Positions 32,215 through 43,914 of a DNA stretch of 64,000 bases are shown here, piece by piece (positions within the stretch are counted from its first letter, which is position 1; every line of letters begins with the position of its first letter). The position numbers and the translations under genes are program-made. The notes beneath the pieces are model-generated. The model was not told where the DNA came from. It saw nothing but the letters and a program-made list of their open reading frames with translations, and did no database searches. The DNA is from Amblyomma americanum (Eukaryota > Arthropoda > Arachnida > Ixodida > Ixodidae). Location: the NCBI RefSeq assembly GCF_052857255.1, contig NC_135497.1, positions 188,843,326 to 188,907,325 of the forward strand, read 5' to 3'.

Positions 32215-33029
32215 TTAGACTGTCAAACCAACCTACCCAGCATCACACCTTGCTCGTGGATATAGTTCACTATTCTCCGCGAGCTCTACCTGCAGGGGGC
32301 GGCACCGTCGCTCTGCTAGTTTGGATCGAGCGCCGAAATGTACGCGGCGGCGGTTCGCTTCCAAGTTTCAGAGGGTTTTCCGCCAAAGAAAACGTGTCCT
32401 CTGCAATGGATGAGTGATATACAGCTCAGAATGTTCCGATTTTGCGCAGAGAAGCTTAGAATCGACAAACGCCACCGTGAAAGAAGCGCGGATTGTAGGA
32501 AAACCGAACTGGCACGCAACCGCATGACCCTTGTTTTGTGATTTGCTCATAGTTTTGCAAGCGTTTGCCTTGTACTGCGCTCACGGGCCTGGCATTTTTA
32601 GAGTGCAAGCTGTACTCCCCCATGCAGAATTTCAAGGTCATGTAGCTCCGAAGAATGACGAAGTGGTGGTGCGGGGGTGGGGGGGGAGGTGGCTGTGACG
32701 TCATACCATGTGACTCGGTGCAGCTGCGGCGCGCAGAGTCGGCGGCGTTCGCTTGCCTTCGCAACTGCGTTGAACAACGTGATTCAACGCTCACCTCGCA
32801 GTTGCGCTGAACCACGTGACTCGCCGTGCATCTGATAAGATCACAAAAAACAAGAAGCGGGTCTTGACGTTCGCAGGTAGCCATGGAGAAGTCGCGCGCT
32901 GGAGCCAGTGCTTCAGCTGTGTAGCGTATACACGGCTGATTGAATCAGATGTTTCTTATGAAGAACGTCGACGGGGCGCGTTGGCAAAGGATAGAGCGAG
33001 GAAACCAATAACAGCAAACCGCGTCTGAT

Positions 33030-33477
33030 CACGATTAATCGCTCAAGGTTCCGCTGTGTAAACTAGGTTCAGCTGGGTGTACTCCAGCCATTTTTTTTTG
33101 CGTCACACTTGACTAATAGTATTTTTTGTTTTTGTTCGCCTTATCTCCAGTATGCGTGCCACTAACCTGTCTTCGTAGAAGAGGTATAGTTATACGGGTG
33201 TCAGAGAGACAAATTTAGCGTCACATACAGCTTGTGCATTTCGCTTCGTGACATGTCGCTGTGGCGACACGGTGCTTCACTGGGAAGAGAAGTACTATTC
33301 GGAATGCGCTTTTTCCCGCAGCGTACCACGTATGCGTTCTTCCTCCTCTATTTTTATAAGGTGAAGCCTTCGTGCCTTCTACGACAGGCTTTTTTTTTAA
33401 GCGAGACTTATTACCTCAGGGCATCAATGATGGGCGAAGGTGATGAAAAATGTAGTAGTGATTAAATTAATGGAAAA
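33030..33477. other. Nothing recognised
   Basis: No supported gene or repeat end upstream of the LINE 3' end. Confidence 0.4.
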
Positions 33478-33479
33478 AT

Positions 33480-34832
33480 GCTAGCTGATCGATTTGAAGA
33501 AGTCCTGTAGAGAACGATGGTACGGTCCCTGCGTCCAGGCAATATATGAAGCAGGGTTGCTTGGTGAAAGGCCGCTACCTTCAGGTGCCGGATCCTTGTA
33601 GGCTTGAGAGCTGGGCGGGAAGTGATGAATGTCAGCTTCAATGTCCTCGTGTTTACATGTCGGACACCCCAGGCCGAGCAAACAAATCTCGGCACTGAGG
33701 CCACTACCCAGTGACGGCTGGTGTGAGGGCAACCCCGACCCGGATCCTCCTGAACGCAACCTCCTCTGCACGGGTAAGACCGCAGGAGAGGGTTACCGCA
33801 CACGGAGGGATGAGAGCACGTGTGCGGCGCCAGAGGAGTTCCTTTCTTGAAAGAAGGGTGAAGTTGTCCAAATGAAGGAGCCGAGGCAATGATGAGCCTG
33901 GAGTCGCGAGGCGGATCGCTAAATCTGCCTGGCTTTGAGAGGTCAGCAGATCCCGTGGGGCCCACTCAATACGTACTGGCTGCGGGATGCGTGCCGCGAG
34001 CTGGTGGATGTCCTGACATATCGTTGGACAGCGGCTAACACGTCGTAGCAACCCTACTACTTGAAGGGCGTCAGTGCGGATGACAACGCGGGCCGCAGGG
34101 GCATAGTTGTGGCGGCCAGGGAGAGTGCTTCTTGAACTGCAACGAGCTCAGCACAAAAGGACGAAGGGGGTTCTGTAAGCTGAAACCTAGAGGTTTGATT
34201 CAGGGCAAGTCTGCACGGGCAGTAGATAGCTGTTGTTGCTTTGCAGTCTTGTATGCTTGCGTCTACGTAGACAACAATGGATCCTTCAGGCAGGCAAGCA
34301 TCTTGTTCCTCAAATTTCTGGCGAAGCAACGATGCCGAATGAGCAGATGTTGGCCGGCGATTATCTGTTGGCTTGTCGCTGAGCTGTACAAACTCCATGG
34401 CGGAAGAACTGGCGTTGGCGGCTAAAGAATGGAGTGTGACGTTGCATAAGTCCTCAGTGCATGCGTGGAGTGCGATAGACTGGCCTTAAGGCTGCGCGCT
34501 TCACGGCGCTGCTGCACCAGCTCATCAATGGTATTGAGCTGCGCATTCTCTTGTAAAGCTATGATCCGTGTGATGCGTGGAAGGCACGTAATGGTCCTCA
34601 TAGCCTCTCGGTTCACGGCTTCAAGGCGATACCATTGGGCTCTTGTAAAATGTTGAAACTGGGCTTGATAAACAATACGTGGCTGCAGAACTGCCCTCAC
34701 CAACCGCCGTGCAACGAACGAACCTGCGCCACTCGTTTTAGGGGAAATTCTTCTAATCAAACCCAAAGTCTGAATAGCTTGCCTTTTTGCCTGAGAAAGC
34801 CATGCAGTCGCTGATCCTGATTGGTGAATCAT
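33480..34832 (-). pseudogene. LINE RNase H and C-terminal Cys-His region
   Basis: The linker at 34832-34422 has ARRLVRAVLQPRIVYQAQFQ, the post-RT thumb-type helix. RNase H starts with GSIVVYVDASIQDCKATTAI (catalytic Asp) and PSSFCAELVAVQEAL (Glu). It shifts frame near 34050, where VRIEWAPRDL follows. The tail has CPTCKHEDIEADIHHF, a Cys-His motif of I-type LINEs. It ends at about 33481 with PYHRSLQDFFKS. Confidence 0.8.
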
Positions 34833-34846
34833 TAAGCCAAGGATTT

Positions 34847-36182
34847 TTAGACTCGGACTTTCCTGTAGTGGGGTGCCTGATAGACAAAGACGGATTGACT
34901 TAAAGCAAGTTTACGGCATCCCCAGCGGTTGGCGACCGACGTGTATGTTGTTTTATGCACGGAAAGCTGAAGTCCGATGGTTGATGCGTAATTAGAGGTG
35001 ACATCCAAGGCAGATTGAAGGGCAGCCTCCTGAGTACGCAGATCTTGGTGAGTACTCCACACCGTGATGTCGTCAGCATGTCATGTAAGCGCCAAGCCAG
35101 CGGGATGAAAGCAGTATTAAAAACGTCGGCGACAATACTGATCCCTGGGGCACGCCGCAGAGAGGAACAAATGATCCGACAGCTTCGCCGCTGGGGCGTA
35201 TTGCAAATTTTCTGCCTTCCAAAAATGATTCGACAAAACTACGCACTATCAGAGGTAGATGAAAGATGTCAATGGAGTTCAGAATGGCTGCATGACTGAT
35301 GTTGTCATATGCCTTTTCAACGTCCATTGCTAAAACGGTACGCACATTGCGGCTGCGGGTATAGATGACAAAACTGCAGATGCTAAGACAGCCAACCCGT
35401 CCTCTGTACCAATATATGGACGAAAGCCGATTTGTGCGGGGTGATAAAAACCGTGCTGCTCTAGCCACCATGACAATCGTGTGGCTAGCATTTTCTCCGC
35501 CAGCTTGCACAGCGTAGGAGTTAAGGAGATAGGTCGCAAGTTGGCAAGGCCCGTCGGAGGCTTTCCTTGTTTCGGGATAGGAATCACGACAACGGATTTC
35601 CAGCTCTCGGGCACTAAGCCATCCAACAATACTTTGTTTATGGTGTCAAGTAGTTGAGGGAGTGCAGCGCTACTCAAGTTCTTGTACACCTCGTACTGGA
35701 TATGTCCGGGCCGGGCGCTGTTTTCCGTTTCGCATCATCTATTGCAGCCAGCAACTCAGGCATAGAGAATGGACACGCAATTTCATCTACGTCGACACCA
35801 GACGGCATTAGATATACATGCGCTGGGATGCCTGCCATATTTAAACTATCGGATGAAGAAGGCACAGCATCGTATTTTGGGGAAAACTTTCGCGCTGCTT
35901 CTTTGGCGAAATCACCTGGCGACAAGTTAGCCGCGAAACATGCGGTTGCTGCTGCGTCAGTCGAACGGCGACCGCGTTCCATTGTACGGTATGTTCGCCT
36001 GAGAGAGGCATTCGAGGATTTTGCAGAAAATTGTTCGCACCACGCATGCCACTGCCGCCAAGAGAGGTTGCGTTCATATTTGCGTGCCTTAGCTGTAAGA
36101 TAGTGCAATCGCGTACGTGCCTGCGACGAAGTATAGGTTCTCGTGTAGCAGTCAGCTCGGCTTGACGGCGTGCTGCCCACAA
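34847..36182 (-). pseudogene. LINE reverse transcriptase
   Basis: RT blocks in order are PESWKSVVVIPIPKQGKPPT, LRPISLTPTLCKLAEKMLAT, IGFRPYIGTEDGL, VLAMDVEKAYDNISH (palm Asp), CGVPQGSVLSPTFL, and HADDITVWSTHQDL (YADD box with Tyr to His). Frames change near 35690, 35510-35330 and 35073. An RT with these breaks cannot be made as one protein. Confidence 0.86.
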
Positions 36183-36349
36183 GTTAAGAAGGCCGAGGTC
36201 TTCTGCCAGCCGACCAACATCAGTCCATGTGGTATAATTGTAGCACTGTTGAGCGCTGTTTGTATGCGCTCAACAAGGATTGGCGAAGGATCTGAAGAGA
36301 GATTGTCCATACAGGAGCGAAAACTGTCCCAGTTGATTACAGCACATTT

Positions 36350-37062
36350 CTAGCGTAAAGGTCGGAAATGTGAGGCGTGAAGACCGATGATGATGGGGTG
36401 ATGATCACTTCCCCAGCAGTCTGGCTCCATGTGCCAGGAGGGAGTACCCGGACCCGACCACCCCGTCAAGCCTGGAGCATAGGAAGCACTGCGAGTTTGA
36501 CGCACTGGCCGTGTTTCTGTCCCAGGATGGTTGAGCAGCACGAATTGGGCATCCGTGAAGGCGTCCCGCACACGCCTGCCACGAGGGCTTGAAGTGGGGT
36601 GCCCCCAATCCTGATGAGGGGCGTTAAAATCGGACACCCGGGATACTACCGACGGATGCTTATTAACCAGCCAAGATTAATACGGGAGAAAGGGCAGCCA
36701 GCTGGTCTAACGTAAAATGAAACGACCACAACGGTTCCCTTCTTAAGTTTCGCAGCCACTTCCACTATCTCTTGATACGACCTGCACCAGTTTTCGAGAG
36801 CAAGGCGTACATGGGGAAAACGTGAGTCCACATACACCGCCGCCTTTCCCGGGGGAGCAGCAGTTTGTACACGACGGTCTATCATTGAAGGAGACATGTA
36901 GGCACTGAAGCCTGGAATCGATGGCAAGGCGTTTGTTTCCTGCAGCAACATGGCCCATACCTGGAGCTTGTGAATTCGTAGTTTGGTCTTGAGCTCTCCC
37001 ACCTTCGTGGAAATGCCTTTGCAGTTCCACTGCAGCACACCAGCACGACTGGAACTTGCCAT
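36350..37062 (-). pseudogene. LINE endonuclease domain
   Basis: The frame 37062-36646 starts with GVLQWNCKGISTKVGELKTK and has LLQETN (catalytic Glu region). The frame 36637-36350 has SDFNAPHQDWG (GDFN motif with Gly to Ser) and CWGSDHHPII (the Ser-Asp-His site). This nuclease nicks target DNA to prime reverse transcription. A frame break near 36640 separates the two halves. Confidence 0.82.
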
Positions 37063-37126
37063 TTACAGTTACTATCCCAAGCGCTGTAGCGCTATAGTAT
37101 CACGGATGTCAGGTTGGACAACTGGT

Positions 37127-37425
37127 TGACCATAAACCAGAGCTGGTTGGTTGGTTTGGTTTTTGGGGAAAAGAAGCGGCGCAGTATCTGTCTCATGTAT
37201 CGTTGGACACCTGAACCGCGCCGTAAGAGAACAGATAAAGGAGGGAATGAAAGTGGAAAGGAAGAAAGAGGTGCCTTAGTGGAGGGCTCCGGAATAATTT
37301 CGACCACCCGGAGATCTTTAACGTGCACTGACATCGCACAGCACACGGGCGCCTTAGCGTTTTTCCTCCATAGAAACGCAGCCGCCGCGGTCGGGTTCGA
37401 ACCCGGGAACTATAAATCGGAGCGA
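37127..37425 (-). repeat. tRNA-headed SINE inserted in the LINE
   Basis: In minus orientation it has a tRNA-like head (CCGGGTTCGAACCCGACCGC, B-box) at its right end. It then has the Ruka-type core with GTGCACGTTAAAGATC-like and CGAAATTATTCCGGAGCC-like sequence. The 3' tail (GGTTGGTTTGGTTTTTGG region) differs from the copies at 45-50 kb, so it is a separate subfamily. It separates LINE ORF1 from the endonuclease. Confidence 0.75.
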
Positions 37426-37703
37426 AGAAGTCGCAGAGTTGTCCAGTAGCATTGCGGTAATCTGGGAAGAGGCGGCAGGAAATGACACTGGTGGGCGGCA
37501 GGTAGGAGATGTTGCTGCGGAGATGTGGTGGATGATTCCGCTGCCCGTCTACGTCGAGCGAGCAGTGCACGGTGTTGCCGGACTTTGATGACCTCCGCTA
37601 AAAGACGTGCGATTTGTTCGTAGACTGCAGTCATATCGTCCTGCGGTAGTTCAGGCACACTGCACTGTTTTGTTGGCTGTTTTCGGAGGCGTTCTTTTCG
37701 CAC
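37410..37703 (-). pseudogene. LINE ORF1 C-terminal piece
   Basis: A minus-strand frame with ELPQDDMTAVYEQIARLLAE then VIKVRQ, rich in charge and helix-forming residues. It lies between the zinc knuckle and the SINE and is probably the tail of ORF1. Confidence 0.4.
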
Positions 37704-37853
37704 ACTATCGTTAGAAGGCTGCTGAGCTTAAGGATCACGCGGGGTGTGCCCAGGAAGCTCCGTCCACTCGTGGTCATCTCCCTGGAGAGCTGCGAACCGA
37801 TTGGATGTCTGCAATGAAGTTATACTGCCATATATTGGCTGATGCTTAGTCTT

Positions 37854-39011
37854 TCAACGACGAGCCTTTTGTGTTGCCTTTTGTTTTGTCGAACAGCTTG
37901 GAGTTATCTCGTGGTAGTCGGATTTCAAAGGCCGCACGATAACCGACTTTCCCTCCCGATGCACCTTCACCGGCAGCAGTGAAGGGGCAGGATTTGCACA
38001 TATGCCCAGTACGGAAGCAGTTATAGCAATATACCGCACTCGGTTTATATGGCCGAGGCCGTAAAATGCAACCATAATAGTACAGACGGGCTGGTAGTGT
38101 GCAGAGGGCCTTTCAAGGTGAATATGCAAGAGCACCCCTTTCCCATGCGTCGGGCCTGAATGACACGGTGCGTGGAACAGTACAGCTCACGCTGGAGTAC
38201 AGTTTGATCCTCAGTGGTATCGACGTTGTAGACAAGTCGGAGCCTTCGACTAAATACACTTGCACTGGCACTGAGATTTCGCTTGTTAGTGAAATACTCC
38301 TGAGCGTTTGCAGACGTTCTACGGCAGTCAGAGTCGGAAGCCACACTGCAATTGCGTTGACTTTGCCCTGGCTGTGAAGCCCCGAAAACCTTTGGTTCCG
38401 AGGCACGCATCCAAGTTAGCTTGTAGAATCTTGTTTGGTATATCCGCGAGGCTTTTGTTGGCCAGTGGTTTAATGGTCACTTTGTAAGCAGACGATCCGG
38501 GTGTAGGCTCCACCGAGTTCTCGATCGTAAGGCAAGTGCGCTTGCCTTGGGAGCCATCACTTGCCGAAGATGGAATCGGTCGACTGTCATTGGAAGGACG
38601 CTTGTGAGATGCACGAGGGCACTTTTGCACGGGTAGAGGGGCCGATAAGTCCATTGGAATGCCCGGTTCATCATGACGTGCGGTTCGAGGCCCACCCGGA
38701 AGTGTAGAATGGATGGCCATTGGCCCTGGGGGCATATCAATTACGAGCAGTTCGGCATTTCGGGAAGGCAGGAGGCGTGCATCTGCCGATGAGCCGGGAG
38801 CACAAAGCTGGACCTGGCGGCGCGGATCAGGTGTCGACTGCATGGCAAGTGCTGCCACGAGAGGCGCCGGCAGAGCTACCTCCGCCAGCGTGGCAGCGGA
38901 GGCACTTAGCCTAGCCTCAGTGCCCAGCTCAGCTGCAATCATGCATAGGTTCCCAGGAGGCCTCAGAAGGCGAGAGGACGTCTGGAGCTTCTTCAGAAGG
39001 CGAGGATGCAC
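37854..39011 (-). pseudogene. LINE ORF1 (gag-like) with zinc knuckle
   Basis: ORF1 proteins bind element RNA. The first frame (39011-38328) contains YKVTIKPLANKSLADIPNKI then LQANLDACLGTKGF, a gag-like RNA-binding region. It shifts near 38400-38340 to a frame with IAVWLPTLTAVERLQTLRSI. The region then reads YCYNCFRTGHMCKSC at about 38010, a C-x2-C-x4-H-x4-C knuckle. Frame changes show that it is non-functional. Confidence 0.75.
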
Positions 39012-39554
39012 TTCTGTTCAAATAGGGCGCGTATTTACGTGGATGGCGATGTGCAGCCAACTTAGCAGGGACACACTTCTTCTTTCTCCGCATAATTTTT
39101 TCTCACCGACAGGCTTTTTCATGCGCGATGACAGGACGAAGTATCGGACGATATGTTAGGTGCTTTGCTGTCATTTTCTAGGCCAACGCCCTCGGCACTA
39201 ACCTGCCTCAAGAAAGGGAACACGGTCAGGTTCGCTATAGCGTCCTTGAGTCGAGTATTAAGAGGACGAAAGGCGGCGCTGACAGCGTACTGCCCTGCAG
39301 GTGTTGCACTGACTGTGAACGCACATCTACTCTGGTTGGACGACGTAGGCACTGCTCCGAACTATTCCCGCAAAGTAAGATAGCGCCGGCATTGTACACG
39401 AATTCTCGCCGCACAGGAAAGTTGACTGTTCACGTGTACGGTGTGCAGTGTGTTTCAGCCAAGTGGAGTGAGTTCGGCGAGTGCTTTAGCAGCCAATGCC
39501 AGAGAAGGTAATCGTGTAACGCTGAGCGAATAACTAAACGCGAGTGTCGCTCTT

Positions 39555-40868
39555 TTAAATTGGCACTAAATCTGGCCGCGTCTTGGGAGGAGCTGTAGTT
39601 CCGGAAGGAATTGCGTCAGTCCGAAAGGAAGGCCCAATACTCTGCGTGCAAACCACACTGAAACCGCACGAATGGCTTTCCCTCAACCGACGAGTTGCGA
39701 ACAAAGTAATGAGAGAAAACCAGGAAAGGTGCCTTTTGGACGGCGTCGACATGCTCACCAGGTCAGTCGGAAATCCCAGCCCTTCCGGCCACCAAGGCGA
39801 TCCCACGGCGAGAATAGTTGCTTTCTTCAAAGAGAATGACCTCCAGTTTATGCAAGCAGACAAAGAGAGCGGTTCTGTAATACCGCCAGGCCTCTTCAAC
39901 TAAAAGGCAGTCGAAGCAGTGACAAAGAACTTCAAGAACGTGAAAGTGAAGACAACGCGAGTGAAGAGCAGTGCAATGTCTCTGCAAAAAACTGCAACCA
40001 AGTAGATTAGCCACCACCATTAGCAAACTGAAAAGAACTGCCTTTCGGTTTTTTTTTCGCCGCGAAAAGACACAAGAGCGAAATACCGTTTCGGACCATC
40101 TAAGCGAAAGAAACACCTGGCAACGAGTCACGGTCAGTTCATACACTCAAGCAAATGAAGACACTGAAAGTTGAAGACCCGTATGCTACCAAGAATTCTG
40201 ATGAGGTGATAGCCTTTATTCAATATGGGACAAGCATTACGTCCGATTTTTCGATTGATGTACAAGATCTTTTTTTACTCTATGCCACATCGACACCTCT
40301 TTACTGTGCGTGTGATTGCATAGAAACGAATGGCGCCACAGCCTTTCAAAATGCTTCCGGTATGAATGTGGACAACTTCATGTCCCCACGTGAGCTTTAC
40401 CTCAATGCCTCTTTCATTGATTTTAACGACCAAACGTGTCCACAGAAAGGCTGAATTTGCATAGGCTCCTGTGTAGCCGGGCCCGCGCCTTTCTAATATT
40501 TTTTTATCTTAAATTGACCGCCCTTTGAGTGAAGCTTTTGACACAGACCGTATAGTCCTCGTCTTTAGATATGTTGTATATGATTGCCTAGTAGTTTTCA
40601 GTGGAAGCGATTTTAGTTGTAGCGATGCCGTAGCTGATGTTTTGGATACGTTTGGTAGGAAAGGCAGGGGACTCACCCTCACTCATGAACTACCTAGCAG
40701 TGATAACCAACTTCAGTTTATAGATGTCTTAACTGTTTACCATTCCCATGTTTGCTGGAGATACTGTCCACGCGTGCTTGCCTCGAGTGCTTTCGCGTGT
40801 CCAACTCGGTTAAACGACACTAAAACCCTGCCATTTTTTCGTGACTCTGCTGTCGAGTTCATAAACTT
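39555..40868 (+). pseudogene. Penelope-like element reverse transcriptase, 5' two-thirds
   Basis: Penelope-like elements encode an RT joined to a GIY-YIG nuclease. The plus strand has LSLNRRVANKVMRENQERCL then LDGVDMLTRSVG (39680-39770), IVAFFKENDLQFMQADKESG (39815), then after breaks FSIDVQDLFLLYATSTPL (40245) and AFQNASGMNVDNFMSPRELY (40340), and an RT active-site region at 40570 reading FRYVVYDCLVVFSGSDF, a decayed YVDD box. Stops at 39901 and 40451 break it. It ends where the MITE at 40868 starts; the nuclease resumes at 43.9 kb. Confidence 0.8.
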
Positions 40869-41420
40869 GATGAAGGTGGCTTTTGTGACACAATAATACC
40901 TGCTTTGGCGGACATCAAAAAACATGTAAATAATGTTAACTAGTTAGCCGCTTAACTAATTTCTTATAATTAACTTTTTAACTATAGCAGTTAGGCTACT
41001 GGTTGCAATTAGAGATTCTGAGCCAGTCGTTAGTAATAGCCACATCAGTTTGTAGAATTTCGAAAACGTGATTACCCTCACCGCTGAGGCTTGACAAAAA
41101 TTTGGCTGTATGGTGCGAAAATCCGTGCGCTTTCGAAAGAATGCAGGCAAAGCAACCCCTCCAGTGCACGTAAATCTAGTCGAAAAAGCCGAATTTTGTC
41201 GAGCCACAGCACCGACGGTAATCGCGTTTTCGAAATTCTAAAAACTGATATGGCTATTACTAATGACCTTCTATAAGTCTCTAATTGCAACCAGTAGCCT
41301 AACCGTTATAGTTAAAAAGTTAATTATCAGAAATTAGGCGGCTAAGTAGGTAACATTGTTACTTGTTTTCTGATGCCCGCCAACTTAGGTATTATTGTGC
41401 CGCAGGAGCCGCCTTCATAC
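40868..41420. mobile_element. Foldback MITE of about 550 bases
   Basis: Arms of about 205 bases pair imperfectly: ATGAAGGTGGCTTTTGTGAC then ACAATAATACC at the left against ATGAAGGCGGCTCCTGCGGC then ACAATAATACC reversed from the right. TTAACTAGTTAGCCGC, AGTTAGGCTACTGG, GTAATAGCCA and TTTCGAAAACGTGATTA pair inwards. The interior (41076-41216) has no coding sense. Confidence 0.83.
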
Positions 41421-41949
41421 CTGTAAAATCCTATTTAAAAAAAATGAGCTCACTTTCGCTGAAACACCCAGTATAGCGATCACTAATTACGCCGGCCGCC
41501 ATTGCCGTTTCTTTGCTCTGTCGTTCTCGCAAGCATACTTGAAAGTCCGGGAAAATTGCAATGTGTATTTCATCTCTGAGAAATCCTTTGCTTTTTCTTG
41601 CTTGCGTTCTACTCGAGTGCGTTCCACCTGAAATAAATTTGTGTGATGAAGACTAAAATTACGATGCATGTGCCTGCGAATTGTGCGCCTTGTAATCAAC
41701 AGCGACTTCTTGTCTCAAGCAGGAGTGTAATAGCCCCAGTCTTGTCGCTGGAAAAGCGGAACCAGCCGTCTGAAATGAGAGCCGGCGCGGTGTTACCATC
41801 CCCTTGGGCACTCGCTATCTGTACTCCGAAGTGAGGGGTCAACTTGCGTTGCTCCATATCGCAGGCCATCGCTGTACGCAAGACCCAAAGAACCCTCTCT
41901 CTCGAACACGGCTCGCACTCTTGCGGAGCTCTTCACCTCGGCTGGACCA

Positions 41950-42018
41950 TGAGTCCCCCATTGTTTCTCGCCATGGCAGTCGTATTCTGCGCCACATCAG
42001 CGCGGTGCCAAGAAGCCA
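41950..42018 (+). CDS. Possible signal-peptide ORF or first exon
   Basis: A Kozak-like ACCATGA starts MSPPLFLAMAVVFCATSARC then QEANK, which reads as a short, credible secretory signal with hydrophobic core and a cleavable Ala-x-Cys region. Frame runs on upstream, so this start is a choice based on the signal shape. There is no clear donor: GT at 42013 (AAGTGG) would be weak. It could be exon 1 of a secreted protein or chance. Confidence 0.25.
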
Positions 42019-42019
42019 A

Positions 42020-43820
42020 TAAGTGGCACGTCGTTTTTTTTCTTAATTTTTTTTGCTCGTTGAAAGAGAGTTTGTTTACGTCGCAGTGGTTACTGATTCC
42101 ACGGCGACGCGAACAACCCCGCTTTTCCAATTCGAGATAATAACTAAGTGAAAACCGAGTGTGAACTTTGGGTTGTTGCCTGTGCATATGCTGCGCAGGT
42201 TATTGGCGCAGCTTGTGGAACGCGCTGAGCCCCGACACTCATACCTTTGCCTCGAGCTTGACGTTAGGTAATGACAGTCAGGCATGAAGTCCACTAGTTC
42301 TAAACGCGCTGTAGCGTGGCGTATAGCGGACAGAATAGTCATCACCGGGCTGGAAATTAGCCGATTCTTAAATCTCCTGCTCAAATCGATATTATAAATC
42401 GGTCTCCGGCTGCAAGCCGTGATCACGTCTGAGCTATTTTGCATTTTGTGGCTTTTAAACGCTTGACCGCCTTGGTTCTTAATTGTTCCAAATACTAGCG
42501 CGTTGTGCTCTTCACGAGCTACTGTTCTGCGCATGCTCACAGTGGGAGCTAAATAGGTGCAAGAGCCAGCAGCGCACCGCCTGCCGACGCTCTGAGGAGA
42601 ACGGAATAGATAGTATTGTACGCGAGTGTAAGTTGTGGAACCATTAGCCAAAACCCTGAGTACCTAACTAGTTGTCTTGGCTATGAGGGGCTTATAGTTG
42701 CGGAGCAGTGCCGAAGTACGCTCTTGGCGTTTTGTCACGTTTCTTGGACTGCTTGGTACATAAATCTGCAGTTTTTAGGCGAGTAGGAATATTCGAAACC
42801 CGGGGACACCTAAAATTCTTTTCGGTGTTTTTTTTTATTTTCGGGAGGTTTATAGCGTTGTGTATCAGAGCAAGGACAAAAAGCCTGCGGACACGGCGAG
42901 GCGGGAATGTAGACGTTAGATGCAAACTGCGCATAAAAACACAGGCAAGTGAGTCAGTGAAGAAATTCTATTCAGTGAGAAAGGCTAGATTCCCGTCATT
43001 GTAGTGTCCTTAGTCTAGGACTCCAGTAACGTCGCCGGTGGCTAACTTGCACAGCTTACCAAGTTAGTATACTGGCTGTAAATATTCAGAAATTCTGGAC
43101 GAGCACAATTTTCAACGGGAAGTGGTTTATGGGCGCTGTTTTTTGCAAATATTTCGATTGCATCATAGCAATCAATATATCCGTAGATCCCCGTTCGGGA
43201 CGCTCTTAGTTTTCTGCTATTTATTGTGAGAAACCCGCCCCATTATAGTTTTCTACGGCAGTCTTTACTAGGTGTGAGCGCAGGACGAAATTTAAAAGCA
43301 AGATTTTACTACGCATCTCAAGATTAGACCATTCCCATCAATATGTTCGTAACAGTATCTTAGAACATTCCTTCTGTCACAATTACAAGCGTTGTACAAG
43401 AAAGCTGGACTTTGGAAAGTTGAGCAGAAAATTTCTGCATTTATTCACAAACGTAAAGTACACAGTACATGCTTGGAGATTTCAGTATTGTAAGCTGAAT
43501 GCCTCTAGGAACCATATGAGTGCTTGAAATTTGCTTGAGTTCATCAAAATAAAGTGCTGCTTGTTCACTTCAATGAAGTAAACTTTCATTCCACAGACCA
43601 TTTCCTTAAGGTCTTCTCGACTTCCATCATTAAGCGAACAGCGCAATCTGGGACACACACACACAGTGGGACGAGGAATGAAAACGAACACAGCGCCTTT
43701 TATCAACTGAAGAATTTATTTCCGCGAGATCGAGTATAAATGCACAGATGACGACATAATGATTCAGAGCGTCCACGTCAAGAACAGAAATACAACAAAA
43801 CCAAATGATTTAATTATGGT
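42020..43820. other. Insertion within Penelope-like element, unassigned
   Basis: Together with the MITE this separates the RT and nuclease halves of the Penelope-like element. I see a minus-strand frame at 43706-43482 (EMVCGMKVYFIEVNKQHFIL), perhaps part of an unknown element, and little else. Confidence 0.35.
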
Positions 43821-43825
43821 ACAAA

Positions 43826-43897
43826 AGATTTAGTTATGGAGCTTTTGAAGCATGACATGCTGTCATGTTTCAATAGCTCCACAACTAAATCTTGCTG
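43826..43897. repeat. Short inverted repeat
   Basis: AAGATTTAGTTATGGAGCTT then TTGAAGCATGACA is inverted as TGTCATGTTTCAATAGCTCC then ACAACTAAATCTT, about 33 bases each with five mismatches. It lies just before the Penelope-like linker. Confidence 0.75.
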
Positions 43898-43914
43898 CCA
43901 TAGACAGAATTTCA

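Larger units (their letters stand above)
33478..39160 (-). mobile_element. I-type LINE retrotransposon with RNase H (degenerate, near full length)
   Basis: In order on the minus strand there are an ORF1 with a CCHC knuckle (about 39011-37410), an apurinic-type endonuclease (37062-36350), a reverse transcriptase (36180-34850), and RNase H with a terminal Cys-His motif (34400-33480). This order, with RNase H, is typical of the I/R1-LOA side of non-LTR elements. All parts are frame-broken. A SINE sits between ORF1 and the endonuclease. The 5' boundary is unclear; homology-like reading reaches at least 39160. The 3' end has no clear poly(A). Confidence 0.85.

Noticed and set aside
43392..43408. 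17 bases identical to the core of a common recombination-cloning site (TTGTACAAGAAAGCTGG)
   Set aside because: The match does not extend on either side, no other vector sequence is nearby, and the surroundings look genomic. I treat it as coincidence.
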